From: an uncultured Sporolactobacillus sp.
Lineage (GTDB): Bacteria; Bacillota; Bacilli; Bacillales; Sporolactobacillaceae
DNA length: 6,677 nucleotides
Assembly (NCBI GenBank): GCA_900543345.1
Contig: UQRJ01000171.1
Span: forward strand, 1 to 6,677
Direction of reading: 5' to 3'
The position numbers and the translations under genes were made by a program. Each line of letters starts with the position of its first letter. The stretch's first letter is position 1. The notes below the pieces were generated by a model. It made no database searches and had not been told where the DNA came from. It worked only from the letters and a program-made list of their open reading frames with translations. Shown one piece after another: positions 1-6,645 of the stretch.

Positions 1-13
1 GTATAAGAGACAG
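1..13 (+). other. Nextera/Tn5 mosaic-end adapter remnant (contamination)
   Basis: The first 13 bases, GTATAAGAGACAG, are the 3' end of the 19-nt Tn5 mosaic end used in Nextera libraries. They are not genomic. The mirror-image adapter at the other end of the window supports this reading. Genomic sequence should begin near base 14. Confidence 0.93.
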
Positions 14-79
14 GTACCAAACACTGTGAATCTGTAGCCGCTGCGCTACTGTCTCTACCTACGAAGGGATGAAAAAAGT

Positions 80-1327
80 GTGAAAATCATCGTCCAAAAA
101 TTTGGCGGAACATCGGTTCAAACCGCCGAAATGAGAAAGCACGCCGTCCGCCATGTGTTCAAGGCCGTTCGTGCCGGTTATAAGGTGATCGTCGTTGTCT
201 CCGCTATGGGTCGCTCCGGCGATCCCTATGCGACGGACACGCTTCTCGGCTTGATTCGGAATGAAAAAACGTTGCCGCGCGAACGCGATATATTAATGTC
301 CTGCGGTGAAACCATTTCAATGGTTGTTTTTTCCGGTTTACTGAAACGCGCCGGACTGCGGGCGGAAGCATTCAGCGGCGCGCAGGCGGGATTCCGTACC
401 AATCGGGCTTTCAATGAAGCCAAAATCATTGAAATGAAAACCGATCCGCTGCTGAAACGGTTGGAAAGTCTGGATGTGGCTGTGGTTGCAGGATTTCAGG
501 GACAGACGCTAGACGGCGAAATAACGACGCTAGGACGCGGCGGCAGCGATACATCGGCGGCAGCTCTCGGCGCCGCCGTCGGAGCGGAATGGATCGATAT
601 ATTTACCGACGTTGACGGTGTGATGACGGCTGATCCGCGCATTGTCGACGATGCGCGCAAACTGTTGGTATTGACTTACCAGGAAGTATGTAATCTTGCC
701 TACCAGGGAGCGAAAGTCATTCATCCGCGAGCCGTTGAAATCGCAATGACCGCTAAAGTACCGATTCATATTCGTTCAACCTTGTCCGACAGCCCGGGTA
801 CATTGGTAACGACGATGACCCGCCCGGCTCGCGGTCAGGATATTCAGGAGCGACCGGTTACCGGCATTACGTATGTCAAAGGGGTAACGCAGATTCGCGT
901 CCGGGCAGGAAAAGACGATTTTAACCTTCAGGCCAAAGTATTCAAAGCGATGGCGGAGCAGGGGATCAGTGTCGACTTGATTAATATCAGCCCGAACGGC
1001 GTTGTTTACACGGTCATGGAAAAAATGACCGATCTTGCGGTACGGACGCTGAAGAAAATCGGTTACGCGTCGGAAATTCAGAAGGGTTGTGCGAAGGTGT
1101 CGGCAGTCGGTGCCGGAATGGCGGGCGTACCCGGCGTCGCTTCTCGGATCGTCAACGCGCTGACGGAAAAAGGCGTTCCCATTCTGCAGTCCGCCGATTC
1201 TCACAACACCATCTGGGTCTTGGTGAAACAGGAAAAAATGGAGAAGGCGGTCAATGCACTTCACGAGGCTTTTCATCTTAACCAAGTGTATGAGGACGCC
1301 GAACCGGAACATCCGAAACAGGAGTGA
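80..1327 (+). CDS. dapG: Aspartokinase I (aspartate kinase, DapG type)
   Basis: Cytoplasmic aspartate kinase (415 aa) that phosphorylates L-aspartate with ATP to 4-phospho-L-aspartate. This is the first step toward diaminopimelate, lysine, threonine and methionine, and in spore formers toward dipicolinate. Seen in the sequence: the N-terminal kinase motif KFGGTS (residues 7-12), SAMG (41-44), SCGETIS (74-80), the loop GRGGSDTSA (152-160) and TDVDGVMTADPR (176-187). Two C-terminal ACT regulatory domains follow, at roughly 262-330 and 337-400, including CAKVSAVGAGM and LQSADSHNTIWVLV. From recall, the sequence follows B. subtilis DapG (about 404 aa, diaminopimelate-sensitive) more closely than LysC. 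The extra length is a short acidic tail after residue 400. The start is GTG at 80, with GAAGGGAT at 63-70 as a plausible ribosome site. dapA follows after 5 nt, implying cotranscription. The promoter is not in the window, so transcriptional control cannot be seen. Feedback inhibition by diaminopimelate is inferred from the family. Confidence 0.95.
   Translation: MKIIVQKFGGTSVQTAEMRKHAVRHVFKAVRAGYKVIVVVSAMGRSGDPYATDTLLGLIRNEKTLPRERDILMSCGETISMVVFSGLLKRAGLRAEAFSGAQAGFRTNRAFNEAKIIEMKTDPLLKRLESLDVAVVAGFQGQTLDGEITTLGRGGSDTSAAALGAAVGAEWIDIFTDVDGVMTADPRIVDDARKLLVLTYQEVCNLAYQGAKVIHPRAVEIAMTAKVPIHIRSTLSDSPGTLVTTMTRPARGQDIQERPVTGITYVKGVTQIRVRAGKDDFNLQAKVFKAMAEQGISVDLINISPNGVVYTVMEKMTDLAVRTLKKIGYASEIQKGCAKVSAVGAGMAGVPGVASRIVNALTEKGVPILQSADSHNTIWVLVKQEKMEKAVNALHEAFHLNQVYEDAEPEHPKQE
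1320..1324 (+). promoter_or_regulatory. Ribosome binding site of dapA (decides its start)
   Basis: AGGAG lies in the last codons of dapG, 8 nt before ATG 1333. An in-frame GTG at 1324 overlaps the dapG stop as GTGA, but using it would put the start inside this site. The ATG also gives the family-typical N terminus MNFGKM, so 1333 is preferred. Confidence 0.8.
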
Positions 1328-1332
1328 GAAGA

Positions 1333-2229
1333 ATGAATTTCGGGAAAATGCTGACGGCCATGGTTACCCCGTTTGATGACCATGGAAACGTTGATCTGAA
1401 ACGGACGACCATTTTACTGGAACATCTGATAAAATCTGGATCCGACGGAGTGGTGGTCTGCGGCACGACGGGTGAATCACCGACGCTGAGCGACGAAGAA
1501 AAGCTGCAGCTATTCGAACACGTGATTAAAGTCGCCGCGGGTCGACTGAAGGTAATTGTCGGGACCGGCGGAAACAATACGGCTCAGTCCGTCCATTTTT
1601 CAAAGCAGGCGGCCAAACTGGGCCCAGACGCTATCATGGCGGTCGCGCCATTTTACAACAAGCCGAACCAGGAGGGCATCTATCGTCACTATCGGGCAAT
1701 TGCCGAGAGTGTCGACGTGCCGGTCGTGATTTATAACATTCCCGGCCGCTCAAAGGTGAATATCACCGCTGAGACGGTCATCCGTCTGTCTCAGATCGCT
1801 AACATTGTCGCTGTCAAGGAGGCGAGCGGTGATCTCGATCAAATGGCCGCGATCATCAGCGGCACCGGACCCGACTTTCACCTTTACAGCGGTGACGACG
1901 GGCTGACATTGCCGATCCTGTCGATCGGCGGCCGGGGCGTCATTTCTGTCGCTTCGCATGTCATCGGTCCGGAATTGAAACAAATGATCGAGGATTTTGA
2001 ATCCGGACGCAATAAACAGGCCGCGGCCGAGCATCGGATGATGCTGCCTTTCATGCGGACACTGTTTGCCGCACCGAGTCCTGCTCCGATTAAGACGATG
2101 CTGAACGAAATCGGCATTCCCGTCGGCGGCATCCGACTGCCGCTCGTTGAGCTGACGGAAAAAGAACATACCGATCTGCTTAATGTTTATCGGGCATTCA
2201 AAGAGCAGGCGGCTCCGCTTCATAAGTAA
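1333..2229 (+). CDS. dapA: 4-hydroxy-tetrahydrodipicolinate synthase (dihydrodipicolinate synthase)
   Basis: Cytoplasmic class I aldolase (298 aa) that condenses pyruvate with L-aspartate-4-semialdehyde to 4-hydroxy-tetrahydrodipicolinate. It is the committed step to diaminopimelate for peptidoglycan, to lysine, and to spore dipicolinate. The sequence is a full-length (beta/alpha)8 barrel with the expected residues: the GTTGES loop (44-49) with the conserved Thr pair T45/T46, Y108 in FYNKP, Y134 in VIYN, R139 in PGRS, and Schiff-base lysine K162 in VKEASGD. SGDD (186-189), GGRGVISVASH (199-209) and PAPIK (250-254) are further family landmarks. Length matches the usual 290-300 aa. By recall it is close to B. 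subtilis DapA along its whole length. It sits 5 nt after dapG, so the enzymes of the first and the branch-point steps appear to be made together. Aspartate-semialdehyde dehydrogenase (asd), which acts between them, would be expected upstream but lies outside the window. A terminator follows. Confidence 0.97.
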   Translation: MNFGKMLTAMVTPFDDHGNVDLKRTTILLEHLIKSGSDGVVVCGTTGESPTLSDEEKLQLFEHVIKVAAGRLKVIVGTGGNNTAQSVHFSKQAAKLGPDAIMAVAPFYNKPNQEGIYRHYRAIAESVDVPVVIYNIPGRSKVNITAETVIRLSQIANIVAVKEASGDLDQMAAIISGTGPDFHLYSGDDGLTLPILSIGGRGVISVASHVIGPELKQMIEDFESGRNKQAAAEHRMMLPFMRTLFAAPSPAPIKTMLNEIGIPVGGIRLPLVELTEKEHTDLLNVYRAFKEQAAPLHK

Positions 2230-2255
2230 GCGCCGATTGATGAAAATTACAGGGG

Positions 2256-2389
2256 TGAAGAGGGTGTCTCAGCAGTCGATTTTTGGCTGTCGGCACTCTT
2301 TTTGATTATATGAAGCCTTGATTTATCAACTTTTTGAATCATAAAACGGTTGGCGGATACCTCTGTGGGGCAGCCCTCTTCATTTTTTT
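2256..2389 (+). repeat. Inverted repeat pair flanking the post-dapA region, distal arm followed by T-run
   Basis: TGAAGAGGG (2256-2264) and CCCTCTTCA (2374-2382) are exact 9-nt reverse complements 109 nt apart. The distal arm is followed by seven Ts (2383-2389). The proximal arm is the same GAAGAG used by the imperfect terminator at 2257-2303, so the two pairings exclude each other. Whether the longer structure forms, or is only a coincidence or terminator relic, cannot be decided here. Confidence 0.35.
2257..2303 (+). terminator. Imperfect intrinsic terminator after dapA
   Basis: GAAGAG (2257-2262) pairs with CTCTTT (2296-2301), with one G-T wobble. TGTC (2265-2268) pairs with GGCA (2292-2295), and GCAG (2272-2275) with CTGT (2287-2290), around an 11-nt loop. 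A GG bulge and a small internal loop interrupt the stem. The 3' arm runs into five Ts at 2299-2303. It begins 27 nt after the dapA stop and is oriented to end the dapG-dapA message. The imperfect stem keeps confidence moderate. Confidence 0.6.
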
Positions 2390-2522
2390 AATATCACTTA
2401 ACGAAAAAACGGGACCACTTTGCAATGATTGTTTTACAGGGATTTTACATATCGTGAAACGGCAGAAAAACGCCCATTCCGGCAGTTCGGATCGCCGCAC
2501 GGTCGGTATTTCGGAGATTAAA
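2304..2522 (+). other. Intergenic region without a convincing gene
   Basis: Together with its flanks this is part of the 384-nt gap between dapA and rnjB. The stretch is more AT-rich than the coding parts. A + strand frame from TTG 2334 to 2597 would encode 87 residues, but I see no ribosome site ahead of it and no recognisable domain, and it runs through the rnjB promoter. A small palindrome TTGAT-TT-ATCAA (2318-2329) is followed by five Ts (2331-2335) but is too weak to call a terminator. I see no tRNA, riboswitch or mobile element. Confidence 0.6.
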
Positions 2523-2552
2523 TTGTACTTTAAACGACGGTTTGGTTATAAT
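2523..2552 (+). promoter_or_regulatory. Probable sigma-A promoter of rnjB
   Basis: The -10 element TATAAT (2547-2552) matches consensus exactly. Upstream, TTGTAC (2523-2528) serves as a -35 element after an 18-nt spacer. Transcription would start near 2559, giving an untranslated leader of about 55 nt before rnjB. The position, just after the dapA terminator region, supports independent transcription of rnjB. Confidence 0.65.
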
Positions 2553-2599
2553 AAAGGCAATGATTCGTTCGGGTCGAAGCGATGGCTGCTCAATTGAAT

Positions 2600-2605
2600 A
2601 GGAGG
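2600..2605 (+). promoter_or_regulatory. Ribosome binding site of rnjB (supports TTG start)
   Basis: AGGAGG is a consensus Shine-Dalgarno site ending 8 nt before TTG 2614. The nearby ATG at 2607 is only 1 nt from the site and its frame stops after 8 codons. The TTG is therefore the best start. Confidence 0.85.
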
Positions 2606-2613
2606 AATGCCCA

Positions 2614-4281
2614 TTGGCACATTCGAAGCGTAACGGCATTAGAATCTATGCAATGGGCGGCGTTGGTGAAATTGGCTGTAATATGATGGTTGTTGAAGTA
2701 AATGAAGATATTTTTATTATTGATGCGGGTTTGATGCATCCACATGAAGATATGCTCGGAGTCGATACGGTGATACCGGATGCATCCTACCTGCTGGAGA
2801 GGCGCGATCAGATCCGCGGCATTGTGCTGACGCACGGACATCTGGCGAATATCGGCGGCCTGCCGTATTTGTTGAAGGAATTGGACGTTCCGGTGTACGG
2901 CACACGATTCACTCTGTCACTGGCTCTGGAAAATTTGCAGAGTGCCGGGATGACTCCGCATGCCGGACAATTTGTTACCATCGATCCGGATCGGGATATG
3001 AAAATCGGACATTGCCGGTTTTCTTTTTTCAGAACGTATCATAGCGTTCCGGACGCGATTGGCGTTGCCGTGCACACGTCGCAGGGGAACATTGTTCATA
3101 CCGGCGACTATAAGTTTGATTTTACGCCGGTAGGCGGGATTCGGACGGAGATCGGCAAATTGTCCCGACTGGGAGACGAAGGGGTTCTGTGTCTGCTCTC
3201 AGATAGCAAGCATGCCGAAATTCCCGGAACCGCGCTTTCGGATGCGCGGATCGGCGAGTCGTTCAATCACATTATGTACGGCGCGGAAGGCAGAGTAATC
3301 GTGGCAGTCCATGCGACCAATATTAACCGCATCCAACAATTTATTGATGCGTGTGCTCAACATGGCCGCAGAGTGGCGATTGACGGCAAGTTTTTGGAAC
3401 GGACTGTTTCATTGGCCGTCGATCGGGGCTTTCTGCATGTACCGGATCGCTTGTTTATTCCATGGGATAAGGCGGTCAGCCATCCCGATCGGCAGCTTGG
3501 TATTTTAACTAGCGGACCGAGCGGCGATCCGCTGACGCCGTTTACGGGAATGGCAAATCATGTGCATAAGAAGTTGAAACTGAAGGATAAAGATCTGTTG
3601 ATCTATTCAGCTTCTTTGACTCCGAGCAATGAGAAAACCGTAACGAATGCAATCGACCGGTTGATGAGCGACGGGGCGGATGTGGTATTCGGACCGTCCG
3701 TTCATGTATCCGGGCACGGATCCGAGGAAGATATTAAGTTGATGCTGCAACTCACGCGGCCGAAGTACCTCGTTCCGATCGACGGTGAATTCAAAATGAT
3801 GAAAACGCATCAGGAAATCGCCGAATCGATGGGGATTTCTTCCGAACATGTTTTTTTGCTCGACAAGGGAGACGTCATCGAATTTACGGATGGCGAAGCC
3901 CGGCCGGCAGAAGCGGTCCCGGCCGGCGAGCTGCTCGTCGACGGACTCGGAGTCGGTGACGTCGGCAATATTGTTCTGAGAGATCGCCGCCTGCTTTCAC
4001 AGGACGGGACGGTCATCATCGTCGTGACGCTCGGCAGGAAGAATAAACGGATCATGTCCGGACCGGAGATTATTACGCGTGGTTTCGTCTATGTCAGAGA
4101 ATCCGAAGATCTGCTGGATCAGGCTAATCAAATTGTACAAGAAGTGCTTACGAAAGCATTAACGCAGCACGTTTCCGAGTGGTCATCGCTGAAAAGTGGA
4201 ATTCGAGACGCATTAAGCCATTACTTTTTTGATAAAACCAAACGCCGTCCAATGATATTACCGATTATCATGGAGTATTAA
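2614..4281 (+). CDS. rnjB: Ribonuclease J2-type protein (beta-CASP metallo-beta-lactamase), degenerate active site
   Basis: Cytoplasmic RNase J family protein (555 aa, full length). In Bacilli, J2 partners with RNase J1 in a complex that degrades and matures mRNA and rRNA. Seen here: a metallo-beta-lactamase fold starting with GGVGEIG (15-21), IDAGLMHP (36-43), the motif-2 region THGHLANIGG (73-82), FFRTYHSVPD (138-147), VHTGDYKFDFTP (161-172) and SDSKHAE (196-202). The beta-CASP part holds HVSGHG (364-369) and PIDGEF (388-393). The C-terminal domain carries LVDGLGVGDVGNIVLRDRRLLSQDG (441-465), TRGFVYVRES (488-497) and the family ending KRRPMILPIIMEY. The canonical HxHxDH is HGHLAN, and the usual PIHGEY is PIDGEF, so several zinc ligands are missing. 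B. subtilis RNase J2 is also altered at these sites (recalled as HGHDEN and PVNGEY), while J1 is not. This, with the dapA-rnjB-spoIIIE order, favours J2. I infer weak or no nuclease activity and a structural or regulatory role with J1. The start is TTG with a strong ribosome site. It has its own promoter and terminator. Confidence 0.92.
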   Translation: MAHSKRNGIRIYAMGGVGEIGCNMMVVEVNEDIFIIDAGLMHPHEDMLGVDTVIPDASYLLERRDQIRGIVLTHGHLANIGGLPYLLKELDVPVYGTRFTLSLALENLQSAGMTPHAGQFVTIDPDRDMKIGHCRFSFFRTYHSVPDAIGVAVHTSQGNIVHTGDYKFDFTPVGGIRTEIGKLSRLGDEGVLCLLSDSKHAEIPGTALSDARIGESFNHIMYGAEGRVIVAVHATNINRIQQFIDACAQHGRRVAIDGKFLERTVSLAVDRGFLHVPDRLFIPWDKAVSHPDRQLGILTSGPSGDPLTPFTGMANHVHKKLKLKDKDLLIYSASLTPSNEKTVTNAIDRLMSDGADVVFGPSVHVSGHGSEEDIKLMLQLTRPKYLVPIDGEFKMMKTHQEIAESMGISSEHVFLLDKGDVIEFTDGEARPAEAVPAGELLVDGLGVGDVGNIVLRDRRLLSQDGTVIIVVTLGRKNKRIMSGPEIITRGFVYVRESEDLLDQANQIVQEVLTKALTQHVSEWSSLKSGIRDALSHYFFDKTKRRPMILPIIMEY

Positions 4282-4283
4282 AT

Positions 4284-4314
4284 AAAAAACCGGGCTAGAG
4301 AGGCCCGGTTTTTT
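4284..4314 (+). terminator. Strong intrinsic terminator after rnjB
   Basis: A perfect 12-bp stem, AAAAAACCGGGC (4284-4295) with GCCCGGTTTTTT (4303-4314), closes a 7-nt loop and ends in six Ts. It starts 2 nt after the rnjB stop codon. The A-rich 5' arm makes the reverse complement U-tailed as well, so it could work in both directions. It should separate rnjB from spoIIIE. Confidence 0.93.
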
Positions 4315-4354
4315 AGTGCCAGCAGAAACGGGTACCTGAGCGGACCATTCTTTT

Positions 4355-4383
4355 TTGCGAAATAAGGAAAATTAGAGTAAATT
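4355..4383 (+). promoter_or_regulatory. Possible weak promoter of spoIIIE
   Basis: TTGCGA (4355-4360) and TAAATT (4378-4383), spaced by 17 nt, each match 4 of 6 bases of the sigma-A consensus. Because a strong terminator precedes spoIIIE, a promoter is expected in the 119-nt gap (4315-4433), and this is the best candidate I see. The match is weak. Confidence 0.3.
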
Positions 4384-4391
4384 AAGATCAG

Positions 4392-4405
4392 ATCGACCGG
4401 CCGAT
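4392..4405. repeat. Imperfect 14-bp palindrome upstream of spoIIIE
   Basis: ATCGACCGGCCGAT is self-complementary at 12 of 14 positions; the only mismatched pair is A4396/C4401. It lies between the candidate promoter and the ribosome site, where an operator could sit. GC-rich palindromes of this size also arise by chance. Confidence 0.25.
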
Positions 4406-4433
4406 TGCCAAGTGATTTTTCAGGGGTGTAAGC

Positions 4434-6645
4434 ATGGCACGAAAAAAGAAACGCACACGCGCGAAACAGGGATGGAAAGAAACGCTGATCTATGAGGTTG
4501 GCGGGTTATGCATGCTTTCGCTGATCTGCATTGGACTCGGCGGACTTGGTGCGGCAGGCGAAGTCATCAAAGAGCTGGCCCGTTTTTTTGCCGGTGATTG
4601 GTGGATTCTGCCGATGCTTTATTTGCTGGTGCTCTCCGTCTATTATACCGTTTACCGGCGTCAGCCAGAATTTTTCTCAAGACGATTGACAGGAAGCTAT
4701 TTGCTGACCTTTGCCGTTCTGCTTGTCAGTCATGTCCGCCTATTCGAGATGCTTTCACGCGTTAACCAATGGCAGAATCGTTCCGTCATTTACAATACGT
4801 TTCAATTGTATAAACGTGATGTTGCGGGTACATTGCCGGAAGGTGAGCTTGGCGGCGGCATGATCGGAGCGGTCGGCTTCGCTTTTTTCCATTATTTGTT
4901 TTCTACGACCGGAACGTTGTTCATGACGATGTTTCTTGTCGTGATTGCTTGCGTGCTGATTACAGGAAATTCGGCGGGAAAAGCAGTTAAGCGGCTCTTT
5001 GTCGCCTTAATTCGCGGTGTAGTCCGACTCGGCAGCGAGGGAAAAAAATTAATTGACGACTTGTTTTCTAAACGACCGGCAAAAAGAGCGGAAAAGGGCC
5101 GAAAAGAGAAGAAGAAGCCAGGAAACGGTACCGACGAGCGAACCGACGAGCCGGAAATTCATGATTTCAATGAAGGGGCGCCTGCACAACAAATCGATCT
5201 GTTTGCGCCCCCGGCGGAACAACGGCCGCAGCCGGAACCGTTGTCAACCGATAAAAAGAATGCGCCGGATCCTGACTTTTCACGAAATGAAGTGGATAGC
5301 GGATCTTATCGGTTGCCGCCGATTGATTTATTAAATCATCCGCAAAAAAATGCCCAGAGTAACGAGCGCAGGCACATCGCTGAGAATGTCCGTACGCTGG
5401 AGCGGACGTTTGAGAGTTTCGGGGTCCGCGCTTCGGTGCGCGAAGTACATCTCGGGCCGGCGGTGACGCGCTATGAAGTTTACCCGGAGGCGGGAGTCAA
5501 AGTCAGCCGGATTCTGCACTTGAGCGACGATTTGGCGCTGGCGCTGGCGGCTAAAGATATCCGTATTGAAGCACCGATCCCGGGAAAATCGGCGGTCGGC
5601 GTTGAAGTTCCAAATAAGGAAGTCGCAATGGTCGGCCTGCGTGAAGTGCTGGAATCGAAAAATGCCCGCACAGCGGCATCCAGGCTGACAATCGGGCTGG
5701 GCCGCGACATCTCCGGAGAACCTATTCTGGCCGATTTGAACAAAATGCCGCATCTGCTTGTCGCCGGAGCGACGGGCAGCGGCAAGAGTGTGTGCATCAA
5801 CAGCATGATCGTGACACTGCTGATGCGCACGAAGCCGAGCGAAGTTAAGCTGTTTATGATCGATCCGAAGATGGTCGAGCTGAACGTATACAACGGCATA
5901 CCCCATTTGCTGACGCCGGTTGTTACCGATCCTTCGAAAGCGGCTCAGGGGCTGAAAAATATTGTCGGTGAGATGGAAAGGCGCTATGAACTGTTTTCCG
6001 AAAGCGGTACGCGCAATTTGGAAAGCTACAACAGTACGGTACGCAAGTTCAACGAGTCTCATGAGGAAAAGCAACCGCTGATGCCTTATATTGTCGTGAT
6101 TATCGACGAATTGGCCGATCTGATGATGGTAGCGCCGAAAGATGTCGAAGAAGCCGTAACGCGCCTGGCGCAGATGGCCCGGGCAGCAGGAATTCATTTG
6201 ATTATTGCGACGCAGCGGCCTTCGGTGGATATCATCACCGGTGTGATTAAGGCCAATATTCCGTCGCGTATTGCTTTCAGTGTTTCGTCGATGACCGACT
6301 CGCGGACGATTCTCGATTCCGGCGGAGCGGAAAAACTGCTTGGCAAGGGTGATATGCTGTTTCTTCCAATCGGCGCTTCCAAACCTGTCCGCATCCAAGG
6401 GGCTTTCCTTTCCGATACCGAAGTAGAGCGGGTCGTCGAGTTTGTCATCAGTCAGCAGAAGGCTCACTACCGGAAGGATATGATCCCGACTGCAGGGCCG
6501 GAAAAGCGGGCTGAAAAAGTGGATGACGAACTGTTCGACGATGCCGTGCAGCTTGTGGCCGAGATGCAAACGGCCAGCGTATCGATGCTGCAGCGACGCT
6601 TCCGTATCGGTTATACACGTGCGGCTCGGTTGATCGATGCGATGG
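4434..6645 (+). CDS. spoIIIE: DNA translocase SpoIIIE (FtsK/SpoIIIE family), 3' end cut by contig end
   Basis: Membrane-anchored, hexameric ATP-driven DNA pump that moves chromosome through a closing septum, in B. subtilis into the forespore during sporulation. The 737 genomic residues show a basic N terminus (MARKKKR); four or five hydrophobic segments near 22-45, 56-74, 87-105, 141-158 and 160-178; a charged, proline-rich linker at about 205-300; and then the motor. The motor has HLGPAVTRYEVYP (339-351), Walker A GATGSGKS (445-452), IDPKMVELNVYNGIPHLL (476-493), Walker B VVIIDE (554-559), ARAAGIHLIIATQRPSVDIITG (582-603) and TDSRTILDSGGAEKLLG (621-637). The winged-helix gamma domain, which recognises DNA orientation sequences, starts near 697 and breaks off after RLIDAM (732-737). 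B. subtilis SpoIIIE (about 787 aa) has roughly 30 more residues there. The next in-frame residues, AVSYTHLTLPT, are adapter translation and not protein. The start is ATG 4434 with AGGGG at 4422-4426. The GGGMIGA segment (140-146) and the gene order favour SpoIIIE over SftA or another FtsK. Confidence 0.95.

Noticed and set aside
34..49. GTAGC/GCTAC hairpin ahead of the dapG ribosome site, considered as the end of a lysine riboswitch or attenuator
   Set aside because: The stem is only 5 bp with no T-run, and no lysine riboswitch core can be seen in the short leader. Too little upstream sequence is present.
16..72. Open + strand frame ending TGA at 70-72, possibly the tail of an upstream gene such as asd
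   Set aside because: Only 18 codons are visible, with no likeness to the Asd C terminus that I can recognise, and the sequence beside the adapter may be chimeric.
776..1312. 178-codon - strand frame opposite dapG
   Set aside because: It is a shadow of a clearly functional aspartokinase gene. The product is rich in His and Arg without any motif.
2420..2451. Second promoter candidate TTGCAA with TACATA upstream of rnjB
   Set aside because: The 20-nt spacer is too long and the -10 match is poor. The TATAAT at 2547-2552 is much better.
2334..2597. 87-codon + strand frame in the dapA-rnjB gap
   Set aside because: It needs a TTG start with no ribosome site, runs through the rnjB promoter, and has an unrecognisable sequence.
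4434..6645. Possible frameshift or fusion in the translocase gene
   Set aside because: Codon-by-codon reading stays open from ATG 4434 to the adapter, with all family motifs in order and no break.
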